Of a stretch of 64,000 bases of DNA, positions 15,262-28,427 are shown in pieces (the first letter of the stretch is position 1; the number at the start of each line of letters is the position of its first letter). The notes under the pieces are model-generated. The model did not search any database. It worked only from the letters and a program-made list of their open reading frames with translations, and was not told the DNA's origin. Source of the stretch: Archilochus colubris (Eukaryota > Chordata > Aves > Apodiformes > Trochilidae). The stretch is from positions 6,928,864 through 6,992,863 of the forward strand of contig CM041104.1 of assembly GCA_023079485.1 (NCBI GenBank), given 5' to 3'. The translations under genes and the position numbers were made by a program.

Positions 15262-15402
15262 CTTCTCCAGCACCAACAAGAACAGGTCAAGCAGGGAGCT
15301 TATCAGGCAGCCCCAAACCTTTCTCTCCTCAAGCATCAACACCTATTTCTGCTAAGCAAGAAAGAACTTCCACTCCAGGAAGCATTCTGAATCTTAATCT
15401 TG
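15262..15402 (+). CDS. ZMYND8: ZMYND8 exon w10: Ser/Pro-rich linker
   Basis: 141 nt. It finishes a split Ala codon, then encodes 46 residues (SPAPTRTGQAGSL to SILNLNL) and the first base of Asp. It is disordered, rich in Ser, Pro and Thr and less conserved than the reader domains. The acceptor is CTTTTTCAG and the donor GTTAGT. Confidence 0.95.
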
Positions 15403-18065
15403 GTTAGTCTTGACCTTTTGAAATCTAATGATGTTACAGCTTAATAAATTAGTGTTGTCAGTGCAATATAATATGAACTAACTTGCTTATGTGGCTTTAA
15501 ATGAATGTAGGGCTTTAAATGAGGCATGTGTGAAGTTACTGTTTCATCCAATGTGGTTTTCTTTTTTTTATTATTATATAAATGAAAATTCCTGTTACTG
15601 TTTCTTCTTGTAACTGAAAGGACTTTTTTTTTTCTGTACTGTACAAACATATGTTTCTAAACAGTAGGCAAGTTTCTAAAGGTTTTAATTACATAAACAT
15701 TGTTGCTCTTCACCCCTCAGTCTCTCAGTTGAATTGCTTGCAAGGTTTTCTTATGGTCGGTAGGATTTAGGATGTGCTAGGGCTTCTTTCTTGCTGACTT
15801 CACATCACCTCCTCATTGACCATCCCTCTCTAGGGAGATAGATGGATGAAAGGAATTAGCAGATGTCTTGAAACTCCCTAGAAGTAATTTTTGGGATTCT
15901 GGAATTTTGAAAGATGGAGTAGGTAAGTACTAAGTTGGTAAAATAGTTCTGAAACGGATATAAATCAGTTTCCTCAGTCGTGCTTTGTTCCTGTGAGTAT
16001 TCAAGATTCAGTTCTCCCTACTTTTTTTACCTCCACTTGACATACTTGAAGAAACAGGATTCTGCCTTTGCCTTGGTGGCAAAAACTCAGGAAGGCTTGA
16101 ACTCAACTAATGAATTAATGCTTTCAGTGAGTTATGTATGTTCTCATTCTGGATACAACTAGATTAACTATGTGTGTTAATCTATCCATGTGGATATAAA
16201 CGTATAGTTTATGTCTTCTTTTGCATTGCAGCTCTTATCTGAGGTGACAATGTATTTGGCAAAACATTAGGAAAAATGTAGTGCTGCAGTAGTTTGAGTC
16301 ACAGATGGGTGACATCAGCCAGAGCATTGAGTATTTTGAATAAATAATATGAGCTGGAAAAATCCAATGCTATGGTCCGTGAGCAATACTATAAAAGAAC
16401 AGCCAGTATGCTTTCAAGTAGAATATATGTGGGTTTTTTCCCCCCCACTTTAGAATTGTTTCCTTTGCTAAATGTACTCTTTTAAGTGCTAGGAATGAAA
16501 ATGGCAATCCTTCTCAGTTAAAACTGTTGGATGCCAGACAGATTCACCTGTGAATCCTGTGGTTTTCAGATACAACTTACTATGTCTGACTGTTACACAT
16601 AATGGGAACAAGATTTCTCTCTGAAACAAAAACTAAAGGGAAAGTTTAGTTAACATTTATGTACCTGAACAGAGTAGTAGATGGATGCTGTGATCATCTC
16701 TGATTCAGCAGTAAGGAAGGAAAACTAATGAAAATGAGTCATCTGTTGCTGCTGCTAGGCAGACTGAAATAGAAAAATAGAAAAATGGAGGCGTGAATGA
16801 CTAAGTTATACACAGATTACTTGGAAAAAAATAGGTTTTTCAATTAGTATAGGATGTGTCCTTGTATACCAGGCAGAAAAGGTAGAACAAGGCTGAACCA
16901 GTAAGGACTGAAAATTACCAGAGCTGTAATGAGAAAAAAACAAAGACTTTGGAGATGAACACTTGGAGATTTCTCTGCAGTCAGCTTGTCTGCCCTTTGG
17001 CTCTGTTTTCTTTTTACTAATGCTTTGGCAGTAATGAGACAAATCAGAAATCCAGATCTTCTCAGTGAGGCCTCCTTGTAGGTTAGATACAGAATTTGGA
17101 TTGGGAGACTGCTTTTATATATCGAGATGTAGAGTCCCCTGGGGAAGTAATATAGTGTCTTCATCTTCCTCCATTCTCTATTTTTCCTTGTTTGAATCCT
17201 GCCATGTACTTCACTAAGGCTATGAAGGCCTTGAATCAGTTAATTGCTCTGAAACTGAACTTTACACAAAGCACAAATGCACATTGTGCCAGTGTTGCTG
17301 TTTGCCCCCTCTGTAGTGTCTGGCCTTTTCCAGCATATGGTAATGGCTCTTTTGATCCTGCCATGAGCCAGATCAAGGACCTAGACTGGTAAAATCTAAT
17401 TCTTCTCTTCATTCCTTCCCCTTTCTTCATGTCCTCTTCCTTTACCACCAGTGAAACAACAAACTCCAAACTGGTTTAGTGCCCTGAGCACCAATGGAGT
17501 GTCACCACTGTAGGCAAAGAGCAAAGGGTAGGACTGTGGAACAGAAATAAATAACCTTTGAATTTGAAAAATTGAAATGAAAATGTGAAACTTAGTTTCT
17601 AAGATAGTTTTAGCTTTAGCATTGTAGTGCTACAGACTGATGTGGATGTTTCAGAGTGAAAGTTCTCTATGTATACAGGATATTTCACTGACGTTTATGA
17701 AAAAAAAATTTATTTTAGATTTACTCTAAATCCACAGTTATTTTATTCTTATTACTTCTGAGTTTTAAACAGTAACTACAAGGAGCATTATTTCTACTTA
17801 ATTTTCTCTGTAAAAAATTTTACTACAGGTAGTAAATACCAGAGGTAACAGATAAAATGTCTGCTTGATGGACATGTTTTGCATGTGAAATATATAGTAT
17901 CAGAGGAGGAATTCATTGTTTATCGTGAAGTCATTTTAGAATTATCATTTAGCCCATAATTAGAAAATAAATATGTTTCAGATGGTCTGCATTGTTACTC
18001 AGCAAAATTTGTCTTATGACCTCATTTTGAAAAGTATTTTTCTTAGTTCCTTTTTCTTTTTCTAG

Positions 18066-18218
18066 ATCGTAGCAAAGCTGAGATGGATCTGAAAGAGCTG
18101 AGTGAGTCCGTCCAGCAGCAGACCACTCCTGTGCAGCTCATTTCACCAAAACGACAGATACGGAGTCGGTTCCAGCTTAATCTTGACAAGACCATAGAGA
18201 GTTGTAAAGCACAACTTG
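18066..18218 (+). CDS. ZMYND8: ZMYND8 exon w11: SPKRQIRSR segment
   Basis: 153 nt, 50 full codons with split codons at both ends. It reads RSKAEMDLKELSE, then SPKRQIRSRFQLNLDKTIE. This basic, strongly conserved patch is flanked by acidic sequence in the next exon. The acceptor is TTTTTCTAG and the donor GTAAGT. Confidence 0.96.
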
Positions 18219-19076
18219 GTAAGTGTATCTTAAGTGTGTTGTAAGAATACACTGGACATCTGAAGGATACACTTGAGGAAATATTGGATTTTAAAGGTTT
18301 TTGAATACTAAAACCTTAAATATTTTATGCATTAAATAAGAGTAGAATATATTTGAACTCTTTGAAGCAAGCAGAATGCACTGAACTAGTTTAATTTTAA
18401 ATAGTCAGATCCAGTGCTTCAAGTTTTTCTCTAAAAGCCTTAATCTTTTAATCTGTTTTTTGTACCATTCTGGTGTAGACTATGACAGAATTCCAGTCTT
18501 AAAATTTTTTGTGAATTGAAAAATTTAAGACCTTATGTCAGTCACACAAATTGATACATCCACTTACACAGGAGCTGGGTGACATGAGAAACAATAGTGT
18601 TGTCCAGCATTTAATTAAAGATTTTCTAGGCAGTAAAAAAGATAAATCAGAGATTCTCTTTGCAAAATTTAAACAGTCTAAAACTGATTCATGCATGCAA
18701 GTAACCTTAATCAGTGAATAGTGTTATTGATTTTAAAGTGGTTTCTTGTGGATAAAAAGAAGTTCTCTTTATTTGCCAGCACTGGTCCTCAGTTGAATTT
18801 GCAGGTAGTGGGACAAAAAAAAAAAAGAAAGAAGGGCTATTGAATGAATAAAAATGTGAATTAGAATATGTGGAAGGTAACTGTTATCCATGCGAGTACT
18901 GAGATAGGGCACCAAGGGAAGGGTTTATAGCTTAAGGACTTGCTGTTAATATAATGGTTTGTGTACACTATTCCAGTATACAGAGTATGGTCTGTTTTGG
19001 TTTTGTTTTTTTTTTTTTTTGGTAATGTCAATCAGTTGGATATCAGCATGAAATGTACTTTCCTTCCCACAACTAG

Positions 19077-19580
19077 GAATAAATGAAATATCTGAAGCTG
19101 TTTATACTGCAGTAGAACACAGTGACTCTGAAGATTCTGAAAAATCTGACACCAGTGACAGTGAGTATAGTGATGAGGATCAGAAATCAAAGAATGATCA
19201 AGAAGATGGAGAAGACAAGGAAGGTACAAGAAGTGACAAAGAATCATTGGGCTTGAAAAAAAAACCTAAGCCCCCAGCACAGAATGAAGACAAAGAGGAA
19301 CTTAAAAGCACAAGTCCAGAAGTGGAGAAAATAGATGACTCAGTAAAAGAAAAAGCAATTGCAGACACTGAAAAAGAATTTTCTGAAAAGGGAAAAGGTT
19401 TACAGCATCCTGTAAAAGAGAAATTGAAAGGTAAAGATGAAACAGACTCTCCAACCGTGCACCTAGGACTGGACTCTGATTCTGAGAGTGAGCTTGTCAT
19501 TGATCTAGGAGATGATCATTGCAGCCGTGAAGGAAGGAAAACTAAGAAAGAATCTAAAGAACCTCCTCCTAAACAAGATG
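19077..19580 (+). CDS. ZMYND8: ZMYND8 exon w12: acidic/Lys-rich region
   Basis: 504 nt, the largest coding exon here, with 167 full codons. Blocks of Asp/Glu/Ser (HSDSEDSEKSD, DSDSESELVIDLG) alternate with Lys-rich runs (LKKKPKPP, GRKTKKESKE). It is intrinsically disordered and charge-patterned. The C-terminal half (KGKDETDSPTVHLGLDSDSE) is the best conserved. The acceptor is CACAACTAG and the donor GTAGGA. Confidence 0.96.
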
Positions 19581-19758
19581 GTAGGATGAAATTATCTTTT
19601 TTTTTTTTTTTGTGTCCTGTACTATAGGCCTTTAAGTATATTTTACAAGTCATTGCTTTTGAATTTGAATCTAAAAATGGAATTTAATGGGTGCTGTTGT
19701 AATATAAAAATATATAAACTAAAAGAGAATTGAAATTTTGGGAAGGTTTATAGTGGGG

Positions 19759-20332
19759 TGAGTCTTGCTTTATTTACAATTTTATTAAACAAAGCAGCTC
19801 TCACAGTTCGAGTAGGAGGAACTAAAAAAGACTTTCACACTCTTGAGGGGCGGCACACAGAGGGGTCTGTTCCCTCCCATTTCCTGCCCATCCTCTGTAA
19901 AAGTCATGCGGCCCGGCAGCCCCTCCTCTCTTTCTCCTGCTACTCCCTTGGCTGCTGTTCCCCCGCGCTCCTTTACCGCAGCTCGCCACGTGCTCTGCAG
20001 AGTCCGCATCCATCGAGTGCCGGGGAGAGCCGGGGAATCCCCTCCTGGGTCGGCCCTTGGGGAAGGGGCCCTCAGGCACGTATCTCTGCCAGTGTCGAGA
20101 TCGGGTTGTGTATATATTTGTATTCATTTGTATTTTTGTTCTTTATCCTGTATGTTAGTGCCTTTCCCCTGTTCTAGCAAATCTGTTTCCTTTTTTTTGT
20201 TGTTAATTTTCTGACTGAAGTCTCTGACCCTTATTCCCCTCTTATGTTCTCTTTTGGAGGGTGGAGGGGTGGATAATAGAAAATAATTCTGTCCTCTGGT
20301 TTTTGGTCAGCCCAAACTGTTAAACTGTGACA
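19759..20332 (-). mobile_element. LTR-like endogenous retrovirus insertion (solo LTR, antisense)
   Basis: A GC-rich island of roughly 570 bp interrupts the AT-rich intron between exons w12 and w13. Read on the minus strand it begins TGTCACAG, then GGGCTGACC, passes through a GC-rich centre, and ends shortly after two AATAAA signals (plus positions 19781-19786 and 19769-19774) near AAGACTCA. TG...CA ends plus late poly(A) signals fit a retroviral LTR, and the opening resembles songbird ERV LTRs as remembered. No gag or pol sequence is present, and I could not identify a clean target-site duplication. Boundaries are approximate. Confidence 0.55.
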
Positions 20333-21201
20333 GGAGCTTCATGAAATGCAAAACCACTGACATATATTGAGTGGCCTAAATCGGTGATGGTTGAAATAAA
20401 AAGCAGTCCCAAAATTTTACTTTGATAAAGAGGCAAAAGAACAATACATAAACTGAGTGAAAATAAAAGTAGATTTATGTATTCATATATGTAGACCTAT
20501 ATGAGTATATTCTAGACATATTGTATGTCCTATCTGTAATTTTAAGGTCCTTTATTTGTAACTACCAGATATTAAAATTCCTTTTTCCATAAGAGAGACT
20601 TGATTCATGCAAAATGAAGGTCTTTGCCCCCTTTCCAGAAGGCCACCAATGCAGCAGCCCTCCCCTTCAGTTCCTAAATTGATCTGATATATGGAACAGT
20701 CAATGATAACCTCTGTAAAGTTTTAGAGTAAGCATATGTATCTTAAATATAGTTCACCTTTCCTTAGGAAGTTCTTAGTGTGTTTTTCCTTCAGTTATTG
20801 CTCAGTCTTGTTCCTTTTGAATATACTTTTTTTCCTGAAATTAACGGAGATGACAGGAGTAACTGGTGACCAGAAACATCTTCAGAAATGCTGACCTCTC
20901 AGACATCTTCTGAAGGAGGGCTAGGCTGGTTTTCTGGGGTCTGGCTTTTGTTTTGTTTTGCTTAATGGCTATTATTTCTGAATTGCTACTAACTTCAGCT
21001 ACACTGAAATGGTTTTACTTGTAGAATATCAAAATAACTTCATTTGTAGAATAGCAAAATGAGCTTACTTCTAGAATATGATACCTTTGAGGAAAATAAT
21101 TCAACGTAGACTGGAAGGTGCATACAAATCTTCTAAAAATTAGATTAAAAATATGAGTCAGATATGCTGGTGAAAAGCTGATACTACATTTTGTTGTTTA
21201 G

Positions 21202-21576
21202 TTGTAGGTAAAACACCACCTTCCTCCAGTGCAAGCACCCAACCTCTACCAGAAACTCCAGTACTTACCCGCTCTGCAGCCCAGACTCCGCCAGCTGGTG
21301 TGACAGCAACTACCAGTGCTTCTTCTACTGTTAGTGCTCCATCTGCAGCCACTGGAAGTCCTGTGAAAAAGCAGAGGCCTCTGCTACCTAAGGAAACTGC
21401 CCCTGCTGTGCAGCGTGTAGTGTGGAATTCTTCAAATAAGTTTCAGACATCTTCTCAGAAATGGCACATGCAGAAGGTGCAGAGACAGCAGCAACAGCAG
21501 CAGAGTCAGCAGTCTCAGTCACAGCAACCTCAGTCCTCTCAAGGGACAAGATACCAGACAAGACAAGCAGTTAAAG
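21202..21576 (+). CDS. ZMYND8: ZMYND8 exon w13: Thr/Ser and Gln-rich region
   Basis: 375 nt, 124 full codons with split codons at both ends. It has a Thr/Ala/Ser-rich half, the conserved block SPVKKQRPLLPKETAP and RVVWNSSNKFQTSSQKW, then a Gln tract coded by mixed CAG/CAA (21486-21503 and on to about 21545). It is probably disordered and length-variable. The acceptor is TTGTTTAG and the donor GTACTC. Confidence 0.96.
21486..21545 (+). repeat. ZMYND8: CAG/CAA-rich polyglutamine tract (coding)
   Basis: Six consecutive Gln codons (CAG CAG CAA CAG CAG CAG) are followed by a Ser/Gln mixture, SQQSQSQQPQSSQ. The human protein as remembered has a longer, purer Gln run here, so the tract is a likely site of length variation. 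Confidence 0.85.
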
Positions 21577-23101
21577 GTACTCACTTTCTAACTCACTGTG
21601 CCTGTGATGCCATAATTCCCCAGTAGTGATCTCAGTGCTCCAAGGCTGCCTAACCAGGAATTCTTCCATATAAACCAAATCTCAAAGTGTGGTTCTACTC
21701 TGATAAGTGACTTTTAAAAATACAGCAACTTACTCACCATACCTGCTCTTTCTGGTGTGTATTTAGAGTCATGTCTCCTTATTTTAATGAAAAAAGTTTG
21801 TGTGTGTATCTGTATAAATATTTTTGCCATTCTTAGCCATCACAGATTTGGGAGAGTGAACTGAGTATTTTCTGGATTGTATGATAAAACCATTAACTAT
21901 TCCACTTGGATGATTACCACTGTCACCTCAGTATCTGCAAACTGGATCCAGTTTTATCTGACAAGAAGCTGATCCGTATGTTTTTTTTCATAGAGTATAA
22001 TTTGACAAAAATGAAATTACCCAGGCTACGTTTGTCTTTGAAATGCCTGTTGCTTAATTCTTGACAAGACTTTGATGTTACTTCACTGAGCAAACAGCCA
22101 CAGCATTTCAGATTGTTTTCAGAACTGTTCACAGCTTACTGTCCCTTCGCGTGTTTTACTGGTAGAAGGCACACTGTAACAAAAGCCCATGCTTCTGTTA
22201 CTTCACCTCACAGAACAGCAACTTTATGTAAATCTAGCTTAATTTGTTATTTCAAGTTAATAAACTGAACTGTTTACTGGTGTGCCTGATTAGATTTCTC
22301 CATTCTGCTACCACTGCAGGCAAGCCAGCGATTTCACTTAGCAGAGAGGTTTAGGTAATGGGGCACATTTCTTGGGTCCAAAACTGCTAAGTGTTGAAGC
22401 AGCAGTATCTTTTTACTTGCAGACTGCACAAATTTAATACAGAAATAGTCAGTGAGAAAAATAAATGTGAAACTTGGTGAAGTCTTATTTTTAACAGAGT
22501 CATACTAAGAGCTTAATAATGTGGGCTGAACTTTAAATGCTCAGCCCATGAGTTTTTTTTAACAATATTTTTACTATTGAGCACATCATAGCAATGTTCC
22601 ATCTTAAATATTAAAATCTATACATCTATACATTTACTAGATTTTGATACAGATTTCTTACGTGCTGAATTGGCATAAACAAAAATACAGTATCCAGAGA
22701 TAAACTGAATAATTTCTATTTCAATAATTCCTGTTTCAAGGAGATTGGCAATAATGGCATCCTCTGTAATATGAAATGTTAAAAGTAGATTTTAAAGTAT
22801 TGTCCTTAAAAAAAAAAAAGGATTGTGGTGGTTATTTTTTAATATTTAAGGGAGAATAGTCATTAGGGATGAAAAGGGTGTGGGGGTCTTTGGGTTTTGA
22901 CCTTACAATTTTGGCCTTACAATTGGGTACAAGTTCAGTGGCTGGGTGCTGTATAATTAATAGTATAAATGGCAGCATTGTATAAATAATGTATTTGAAA
23001 AAGTTAGATGCAGACATTTAAGTTAGACATTAAAGCTAGAAGTTTGCCTTTTTATTGCCCTGTTTATGTGATTTATCTGATGTATGTTCTGTCTTCTTTA
23101 G

Positions 23102-23292
23102 CTGTGCAGCAAAAAGAGATCACCCAGAGCACCTCCACATCCACTATCACCTTGGTCACAAGTACTCAGCCTATTTCTATGGTTACCAGCTCTGGATCCA
23201 CAAGTACACTTTCTTCTTCAGTTAATACAGACTTGCCAATTGCAACAGCCTCAGCTGATGTGGCTGCTGATATTGCTAAATACACTAGCAAA
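23102..23292 (+). CDS. ZMYND8: ZMYND8 exon w14: Ser/Thr-rich segment before coiled coil
   Basis: 191 nt. It completes a split Ala, then 63 residues: VQQKEITQS, a Ser/Thr-rich stretch and the conserved end PIATASADVAADIAKYTSK. It ends in phase 0. The acceptor is CTTCTTTAG and the donor GTAAGT. Confidence 0.96.
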
Positions 23293-24290
23293 GTAAGTTC
23301 TTGAGCCAAGGTTGTCTCAATTTTATTTTGAACTGAACTTTCACATTTTTGGCATTTGGATTCTGGAAATAACTTTATTTTCAGGTTGACCTATGTTGCT
23401 GATTCATTCTGTTTACTATGTAGGAATAAGTAGATTTTGATCAAAGAGCTGGCTAATGCTACCTTCCCAAGCCAGAATGTATATATACAGTATATATGCA
23501 GGCTTAAGATGCTCAGACACTTTAGACCCTTTTCTTCTTACTTATGCAGGGTTTTTTTGTTTTGGATCATTTTCTGTGTGTTCTCCTAAATGTGTGTAGG
23601 TTTCCCCTTGTATTGTATTTGCAGTAAACATTAATATTTTGTCACCTGTGTCTAGTAATACATATAGGAAAATGTCTGGTTTTAAAAAAGTCTAGCTTCA
23701 TCAGGTAACTTGTTAAGAGTATGTATTCATGTGTTTCATGTGCTAAAACAGAAAAGTTGTTATATATACTGGTATAATGTTATAAATACTGGTATAACAG
23801 TGACATGGAGGGATGGGAAATTAGCTCTTCATATACTGTCTTAGATCTTTAAATTGAAAAATCAAGGGGAATACTATATAAAGAAATCAATTTGAGGACC
23901 CAGGCATTAAAAGCACCGGAATTAAACTTAACTGTCAACTTTCAGGGCTCTCACTCAACCACATGGTCTCAGTGAGGTTATCAGTCTTCAGCAATTTCAC
24001 TAAATGTCTTTATTGTTTGTTCAAAAGTTATATCAGTGGCAATTTCTTGGAGGAGTAGAAGGTAAAGCAGTTCACCAGTTCAGAACACTTTAAAAATCAG
24101 AGTCCTGATCAAAAGTGTTGTATTTTACCTTCTAATTAGTCCTCTAAAAGTAGGTCCAGATAAATACATTAAAAGATTGTAGCATTGTTGATAATAATGT
24201 AAATTCTGATTAGAGTGGTTGAAAGGAATTGAAAGTGGGTATCTGTTAAAAATATGTATCAAAGCATTTTTTTCCAATTTTATCTTCCAG

Positions 24291-24371
24291 ATGATGGATG
24301 CCATCAAAGGAACAATGACTGAAATATATAATGATCTTTCAAAAAATACTACTGGAAGTACAATAGCTGAG
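24291..24371 (+). CDS. ZMYND8: ZMYND8 exon w15: MMDAIKG segment
   Basis: 81 nt, 27 residues from MMDAIKGTMTE to GSTIAE, phase 0 at both ends. It leads into the coiled coil. The acceptor is TATCTTCCAG and the donor GTTAGT. Confidence 0.96.
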
Positions 24372-25273
24372 GTTAGTGCAAGAGTTGCAAAGTAGTATTT
24401 TTATAAACAAAAATATCACATAACTATACCTAAGAAATATTATAAATTGAGACTGTTTACAGAACCTAATTTCTGTCCTGTTTTAGAAGTAAAGATTAGA
24501 GTGGTAGGGAAAAACAAAGAAATCTCAAATGGCCTCGATAGGATGAGCAGCAAGAACATTAAGCCAACAAGCCCAGATCCTTAAAGCTTCTGTTGAGTAT
24601 TTAATTTTCTGTTGGTTTGTTTAAAATCAGAAATGAGGGAGGCTTTGTATTGTAATAAAATGGTGTACATTGCTTTTATTTGTCTCTATTACTTAGCATT
24701 GTTTGAGTGTTTTCTTTAAAATTGGAAAAAGCACATTCAGCAGTGTAAACTAAGTACCAGTGTGAATAAAGCTCAGGAGTTAAGTGTGATTTTTTTTTTC
24801 CTTGTTTTAACCAAAACAAGGGAGTCATCATTTCTGAGCAGTGATATTTGTATTTTCAATCTATACTGAATTAAAAACTTCTTTCCTGAATCTCATATAG
24901 TTAAAAAAAAAAATCATGGTAATAAAAGCAAGTAAAATTGAGGAATATGTTTTTTTTATTCCAGTCAGGGAAATTAAAAACTTGATCAATTTTTAAGGAA
25001 GCAAGAGCAGGTTTAGTAGAAATGCTTTTTTTTTTTTTTTTTTCAAGAAGTCACATACTTTTTATGGTAGGAGGATCTAGCAAAGGAATATTTAGGCTAC
25101 TTCAGACTTTGGAGTGGGGCTTACTATGGTCTTGTCCTCATGGAATTATAAGGGAGCCTTGATGTAAGTCATGATTAGGCCCTTTGCTTTGGATATGGTT
25201 TTTTGTACAATAATTATGCATTATGCAGTGCACCCTGTTTATTATTACTAATGATAAAATTTTTAACATTTAG

Positions 25274-25352
25274 ATTCGGCGTTTGAGGATTGAGATAGAA
25301 AAACTTCAGTGGTTACATCAACAGGAGCTCTCTGAAATGAAGCATAACCTAG
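25274..25352 (+). CDS. ZMYND8: ZMYND8 exon w16: coiled coil part 1
   Basis: 79 nt, 26 residues ([17 protein letters not shown] to MKHNL) plus one base of Glu. Heptad-like Leu/Ile spacing marks the start of a coiled coil. The acceptor is ACATTTAG and the donor GTATGA. Confidence 0.96.
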
Positions 25353-25653
25353 GTATGAAAATGGCAGACTAACACAACGTGTCAGTCTAAATGCTTGCAG
25401 TTTGTGGTGTGTATTACTGTCATAGCACAAATTGTGAAGTGAAGGATACAACAGTGTATATAAAGTACTGTGCTGATTTAATTAACAGCTTTTGAGTATG
25501 TACTCCGAGTTACTTCTGTCTGTGCATAGCAAACAACAGGTGTTCAGCCCTCTGAGACAAATTCAGGCTAAAGAGAGCTTTTGATAGGAAAGAATAACTA
25601 TTTTATGCATCACTGGATAATCCCTCTTCATGTGATATTTTATGCTGATTGCT

Positions 25654-25758
25654 TCATAGAATCATAGAATCATAGAATTGGCTGGGTTGGAAGGGACCTT
25701 AGAGATCATCAAGTCCAACCCTTGAACCACCGTTGCGGTTGCTAGACCATGGCACTGA
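25654..25758 (-). repeat. CR1 LINE 3'-end fragment
   Basis: The plus strand shows three GAATCATA-type tail units, then GGTTGGAAGGGACC, the AGTCCAACCC block and GCTAGACCATGGCACTGAG. This is the reverse complement of an avian CR1 3' end, truncated at its 5' side. It lies between exons w16 and w17, antisense to ZMYND8, and is better preserved than the copy near 4.0 kb. Confidence 0.95.
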
Positions 25759-27147
25759 GGTTCTGTTACTACAGCCACTGGGGTGACTGCTTCCTCTGGT
25801 ATCCCTTTGGAGATTGTAGCTGACATTTTGGTTCAGATCAGCTGTTGGTGTATATATTTATTTAAACTGAATATTCAGCCTCCACTTAATCATAATGCCA
25901 GTCTGGCAGTGAAATAAACAGATAACAGAACATTCCTCATAGGAGGGGAATGGTCATCTCTACATTCACTCAACCAAATGGGCAAGAAATGAAACTATGG
26001 TTAAAATGTGATTCCTCTCAAATTATCCTTATTTAATGCACTGACTGTGGGAAAGAAATTGCAATCCAGTGATCAAGCTGCATGGAGTCCAAATAGCCTT
26101 AGGACTGTGTAATATTGTCCTTATCCACTTTTTGACTCTTTTTGCAGAATGTATCTGGAATTGGAAGTAAATTAAGGGCTCAATAACGCCATATTTAGAC
26201 TCTTTGGTTTGTTAGTAATATTATGCTCTTTCCAATGAGAGTAGTTTTCCTACTGCTTCACAGTCAAGTTACAGCAGTCTTCAGAATTACATGGGTTTGG
26301 CAACAAATTACCTGCAGTTCCCTGACCTTAACCTCGAGGTGTGGTCAGAAATAGAAGGAAAATTCCTTAGGCCTTTTGTCACCAGTCTTAACCTACTGAT
26401 TTAAATACACACTTTTAATAGTGTTTTAAAAGTATGTCAACTTTCAGAAGACTCAAAATATTCATCCTGAGTCAAAATGGCTGGAACTGAAATACTTTGT
26501 ATTAGCCTACTTTCCTGAAAATTCTGTCAAGCTCTCATTCACTGGTTAGTCACTCATAGTGACTGAGGTATCAAGTCACATCTGTTTCATACCAGGTGGC
26601 TCCTGGCAATCCTGAAGTAAGGCTCAAATTTACAGATTTATTCAGGTACCACTGAGTTTTTCAAGTTTGTCAATGTTACTCTTGGAAATTTCACTTCTTT
26701 TCTTTGTAAAGAAACCAAGATGCAATGAACAATTGATTCACTGTTATTAATGGGAAAAGAGAAGAAAGTTTTACTTTCTGACCATTGGAGGCAGAACAAA
26801 ATGTTGGGTTTGTAAAGACAAGGTGTATTAGCAGCAGCCACATACAGCCTTCTGGATTTTATGCTGCATGTTGTGCACTTGGATTCTAATCCTTTGTGGG
26901 ACGTCTTGAACTAAAGCACTAAAAGGAATGTAATGATTAAGGGTAAAAAATCATAGTGCTAGAATGAGACAAGAAGATGGAAAGCTTTCATTTGTTGACT
27001 GGGTATAAAACTGAGGTACCTAAACTCAGGGAATATTTTCATTCTTAGTTTTACTTTCATGTTGTCTTTAAACTCATGAAAATTCTTGTTTTGCACCTAG
27101 CTGTTGGGGGGTGTAGAATACAAAACTCATCTTCCTTTGCATTTTGA

Positions 27148-27444
<297 letters not shown>

Positions 27445-27548
27445 TGACTCTGTTCATCCTTTGCATGGATGCAGACAGGCCTGTGAAGAATGACTGATGT
27501 TTGGTACACAGAAGTAGCACCTACTTTGTCGTTTTTCCTTTATTTTAG

Positions 27549-27706
27549 CTACTGCAACACAGCAAGAAACAGATACAGAAATTAGCACAGAAACATTAAA
27601 TAAATCATCCCAGCCCAGTTCAAGTGTGCAGCCTACACCCACAGAAACAGCCAGCACCCCTAAGGAAAAAGAAGGTTCAGCTGATAAAAGCAAAGAGAGT
27701 GTTACA
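27549..27706 (+). CDS. ZMYND8: ZMYND8 exon w18: Ser/Thr-rich tail
   Basis: 158 nt. It completes a split Ala, then 52 residues, TATQQETDTEIST to SKESVT, ending in phase 0. The acceptor is TATTTTAG and the donor GTGAGT. The intron downstream stays open in this frame to a stop ending at 28045, but no polyadenylation signal follows that stop closely enough to suggest a retained-intron terminus. Confidence 0.94.
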
Positions 27707-28427
27707 GTGAGTATCACTTTAACAACAATAATATGTAAGATTTCTCTGAAACCTACCCCTAAAGGCTTCCCTGAATCAGCCAGGAGTTTATTTGCATATT
27801 TCAAAGAGTGTGATTTGGGGAGTGAGACAGGGAGTTGTGTGGGTTTGGTTTTTTTTCTTCATCTTGGCAAAAACATCTTCTGTCCTCTGGGAACACCCTT
27901 TCCCCTTCACTCATTCCCAATAAAACCTTGTGTTGCCTTGACTCATCCTTCCAGCCAAAGGGGACTGGACCTCTTTCTCTCTCTCTCTCCAGGACCCATC
28001 AGTGTAGCCTCTGGTCTGGATCTTTCGATACAAGTTGCCTTCTGATAAGCAATACTGACTGCAGCACTTCCAAGCCCTTCTTGCCTGGGGGTTCAGAGGC
28101 CAAGCTCAAGACCTGCATTCAAATCAACTTCCTTATCACAACAGACTGCCACTAGGGTACCACAATGTTCCATAACACTGATACAACACTTCACCTGGAT
28201 CTACAGTTAACGGAGCAATGTGCAGTTACGAATTCCTCTGTAGCATCTACTCTGATAGTATTCAGTAGGCAAGGATGAGCAAATGCTCTAATAAAAGGGA
28301 CTTAACATTGCATATATAGAATATGTTTATAGAGAAGATTCTGCTTATAGGTAGGGCTTGACTATTAGCAATTTCAGCATCGTTTTTCTTCTGCCCTTTA
28401 CGAGATTTATTAAATGAAAAATTTTAT

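Noticed and set aside
19758..20214. Overlapping open frames of 74 to 139 codons on both strands
   Set aside because: They coincide with the GC-rich LTR-like block, where stop codons are rare by composition, and show no retroviral protein motif.
27626..28045. Exon w18 reading on into the intron as an alternative ZMYND8 terminus
   Set aside because: The donor at 27707 is strong, the following residues look intronic, and the only nearby AATAAA (27919-27924) lies before the stop, so it would not yield a complete message.
27990..28110. Weak resemblance of a frame reading SLWSGSFD and STSKPFLP to the human Ser-rich ZMYND8 tail
   Set aside because: Similarity is limited to common residues in a Ser-rich context, needs gaps, and has no clean exon borders. 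It is probably chance.
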